The notes below the pieces were generated by a model. That model was given only the letters and a program-made list of their open reading frames with translations. It did not search any database and was not told where the DNA came from. This document shows, in pieces, positions 61,665 through 64,000 of a stretch of DNA of 64,000 bases. The translations under genes and the position numbers were made by a program. How positions within the stretch are numbered: the first letter of the stretch is position 1; the number at the start of each line of letters is the position of its first letter. The DNA is taken from assembly GCA_024180945.1 (NCBI GenBank), contig JAKSGN010000037.1:2981501-3045500 (forward strand), written 5' to 3'. The DNA is from Macrophomina tecta. Taxonomy: Eukaryota > Ascomycota > Dothideomycetes > Botryosphaeriales > Botryosphaeriaceae.

Positions 61665-62451
61665 TATAATAGTAGCCTCTTCTACTAGGCTTTAGAGTTA
61701 TCTAGTAGAATTAGATAGTAGTAAGGTTTACTTTAAAGAATAAGAGAAGAGTAAAGAATTAGAATAATAAATAGTAATTATATAATAGATTAGTATATAG
61801 TACGTATTAGACTTATTATCTTTAATAAGTCTATATTAGAATCTTAAGTTAACTATAAAGATTAAAGTACTATCTAAGAAGTATATCTATATACTATAGA
61901 AAAGTTATAGTAATTTAGATTAATATAGCTAGATTAGAGTAGCTAGATTAAAGGTATTAGATTATTAATCTTAAATTAGGTTAATCTAGATAGGCCCTAT
62001 AGATTCTATATAACTTAGATACTAAAGCCTATTTTCTAGTATCTAACTTCTATATCGATTAAGAAAATATTATACCGCTAGACTATTATTTCTTAGATTA
62101 TATAAGTTATTTAACTTTCTCTCGTTTATTTCTCTTAGCCTAAAGCTAGTTTTCGAAATTTATAATTCTTTTTTTAGGGATATTCTTCCCCTATAAAAGT
62201 TTAACCTAGTCAGTATTTTTATAGTCTTACTATATTATATAGGCGTTATTTTTATATAGGCTTTCGCTACTATCTTAACTAGGCCTATATGCGTTATTCT
62301 TTCTTAAGGCTATTTTTTCTATATAAGCGCGCTAGTATTACAGCTCTATTATTTTTATAAGTTCTTAGCTTCTATAGTATCTTTTCCCGTATAGGCTTTC
62401 TATTTATAGGGTTATAAGGCCCTTGTTTCTCTAGGATTTATAATAGTAATA
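61665..62451 (-). repeat. 5' LTR of gypsy G
   Basis: 787 bp. The right 340 bp are the RIPed form of the GC-palindromic block at 39.36-39.69 kb; the rest is AT-rich in both copies. Confidence 0.78.
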
Positions 62452-63271
62452 CTTTTTACTAGCTCTTAAATCTCTCCGCTTAGTATTACGCTTTTTTATA
62501 TTAAGAGAATAGCTCTTTTATAGTCTTTTTTTTATCTTTTAGTTTCTATTCTTTATAAATAGATAAGTAAGTATAACTGCTATAATAGTAATAAATAAGA
62601 CTAGACTAAGAATCGCATCTATAAGTACTTCTAGTATTAGCTTTATAGTATTTCTTATAGAGCTTAACGTAGGCTAAGATAAAGATAAAAAATTAAAGAT
62701 TTAAAATTTAAATAATTAGCCCTTTATAGCGCTACTTAAGAATTTATTACTCTAATTATCTAAAGTTATTTAGAAGGCGCGTTTCTTATTATAAAAGAAG
62801 AGTAATAAGGTGGGTTAAAGCTATTTTTAATATAAAGATATAGCTAGAATAAAATACTAATAAGCCTAGTTTTAAATATAGTAAGTTATAATTATAGATC
62901 TATATTTATATAACTAAAACTTATATAAATTTATACCCCCTATAATAATTAATAAAGAAATGCAATATTTATAAGTAAGTATATATAAGTAATAAAAGCC
63001 TAGCGATAAAATCCGCGCCCTCTATAGTAATATTTTAAATTTAACTTACTATATATATATAGCGCCTAAATAGCTTCTAAACTACTTTAGTCTTATTAGA
63101 ATTCTAGTTCTTATAATTTATATAAGAAAACCTATAAATCTCTACTAGTAAAATAGTCTTTTACCCGAGCTAGCCTTAGGTAATAGCGAAAAAGAATACT
63201 AGTAGTTATATTATTTATATAATAGATACTAGATATAGTTATTAGAATTAATTTTAAAATAATATAACGTA
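62452..63271. other. AT-rich tract between G and pogo J, nothing recognised
   Basis: Dense in TA, with no coherent frame or repeat partner. The 60-codon minus-strand frame at 63132-63314 overlaps the pogo terminal repeat and is not a gene. Confidence 0.4.
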
Positions 63272-64000
63272 TCCCACAAGCGAGCGGACCACCTAAGCGA
63301 GCGGACCACCCCATTAAAGCTTAATCGCTTAAGTACGAATAACTCCACAACGCCTTGGATAATTAACTATCTATAATAGAGAGCCTATTCTATAGTAGTT
63401 TGCGCATCTTTTTAACATGTGCGAGAGTTATGACCAGGCTCACCGCATTGCCCACATCGCCGTCGCTTCGTCGCAGGCCCATCCGATTGCGCACTACCTT
63501 CGCGCGTTTTCGTCGAAATCTACTAGTTAACCGTATTTTCATCGACTAAATCCTGCCTAGCTTGAATTGTTAGTGTCCCCCACTTCTAAATCCGCTTTTT
63601 TTTTTTTTTTTTCCGCTTCTTACGTCTCGTTGCGGCCTCGTTTGCTCTTTGAAGATTCGCGGCTTTCGCCTGCAAAAGAATAGCCGAATGCGCCATTATC
63701 ACCGTAACCTATTTACGATTGCCTAACTAAATAGTCTTTAATCGAGTACGTTACTCCGATACTATAACAACTATTCTAGCTGCGATTATATCTATAAGAA
63801 AGCCGGCTTCGTCGAAGTTATACGTGTCTCCGTCTACGATCCTATACTTCGCGATAGTATTCCGGACGAGCTCGAACTATTGCGCGATAAGCTCTAGGTC
63901 CTCGCATTTCGCTCGCTGGTAGTCGTACTTGCGATTCAGAGGCGTTTTAAGCCCGGGAGTCCGTTTTACAAAGTTAGAGGGCCAGTTCTTACCAACGGTA
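63272..64000 (-). mobile_element. Fot1/pogo transposon J, less RIPed, internally deleted, extends past window
   Basis: The left end carries two tandem 17-bp units AAGCGAGCGGACCACCT (63278-63310), a known type of subterminal repeat of fungal pogo elements, similar to the M ends and to 41701-41733. The transposase reads leftward from beyond the window edge. Composition is near normal (many CA/TG), so J is younger than its surroundings. The boundary near 63272 is approximate. Confidence 0.78.
63391..64000 (-). pseudogene. pogo-type DDE transposase of J, internally deleted
   Basis: From the window edge: VGKNWPSNFVKRTPGLKTPL and YDYQRAKCEDLELIAQ-FELV (end of the CENP-B-type HTH region), then DGDTYNFDEAGFLIDIIA (about 63830-63775, first catalytic Asp; DETGF has become DEAGF), then GNRK-VTVI at 63700. 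Here the sequence jumps directly to the C-terminal part, MAHSAILLQAKAANLQRANE, AATRRKKRKKK, so the second and third catalytic regions (roughly 150-200 residues) are missing. The C-terminus has an intact zinc knuckle, RRRCGQCGEPGHNSRTC, near 63475-63412. A TAA follows it and a second stop lies near 63391; the first may be a RIP-altered Gln. Non-autonomous copy. Confidence 0.82.

Larger units (their letters stand above)
56473..62451 (-). mobile_element. Ty3/gypsy element G, 5' portion, interrupted at its 3' side by copia B
   Basis: Minus-strand gypsy element. Its 5' LTR is the 787-bp segment 61665-62451, recognised by full-length match to the inverted copy at 39345-40133. Gag, protease, RT, RNase H and most of integrase follow leftward until B at 56472. 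The integrase tail and 3' LTR should lie left of B, but I could not trace them. Heavily RIPed. Confidence 0.8.

Noticed and set aside
63132..63314. 60-codon minus-strand open frame
   Set aside because: It starts in the pogo terminal repeat and runs into AT-rich noncoding sequence.

Overview
The window looks like an AT-rich, repeat-dense compartment of a filamentous ascomycete (Pezizomycotina) genome. No intact protein-coding gene is visible, and the longest open frame is 111 codons. CA and TG dinucleotides are scarce while CG and GC persist. Frames of known transposon proteins are broken almost only by TAA and TAG where Gln or Trp codons would stand. That is the signature of repeat-induced point mutation (RIP, CpA to TpA). 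No tRNA, rRNA, CRISPR or bacterial-style operon was found. I identified features by reading through RIP stops on both strands and by pairing terminal repeats by eye, so domain coordinates are approximate. LTR and target-site coordinates are exact where stated.

Layout. 1-5311: 3' part of a Ty1/copia element (A, +). 6030-17930: a chromodomain Ty3/gypsy element (D1, +) split by a complete second gypsy element (D2, 10491-17648, +) with 193-bp LTRs and a perfect 5-bp target duplication; D2 carries an extra antisense, apparently spliced reading frame. 18812-25231: a third chromodomain gypsy (E, -), itself split by a non-RIPed solo LTR at 20335-20806. 25232-30886: RIP-ruined non-repeat sequence, including a Zn2Cys6 transcription-factor pseudogene (-). 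30887-36264: copia element F (-), directly abutting a piggyBac transposase pseudogene (+). 37600-38700: GC-rich sequence of unknown nature. 38706-40640: a fungal rhodopsin-like (SAT4/PTH11-type) membrane protein pseudogene, split by a 0.79-kb LTR with a GC-rich palindromic half. 41829-49533: a Fot1/pogo transposon (M) holding a second pogo (L) and a copia element (H), with a third copia (C) inside H. 50618-56472: complete copia element B (+), inserted in gypsy G (-, to 62451). 63272-64000: a less mutated, internally deleted pogo element (J) running off the window.

How it fits together. The window is a record of successive insertions. The order can be read from nesting: M then L and H, H then C, D1 then D2, E then the solo LTR, the membrane-protein gene then its LTR. 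Several host-like genes (transcription factor, membrane receptor-like protein) were caught in it and lost. RIP intensity varies: the solo LTR, the LTR at 39.3-39.7 kb, the piggyBac region and J are much less mutated, so they are probably younger or escaped RIP. The most unusual items are the antisense spliced frame in D2, the copia-type half-tRNA primer sites shared by four elements, and the GC-palindromic LTR. I see no convincing evidence of a wholly new functional system.
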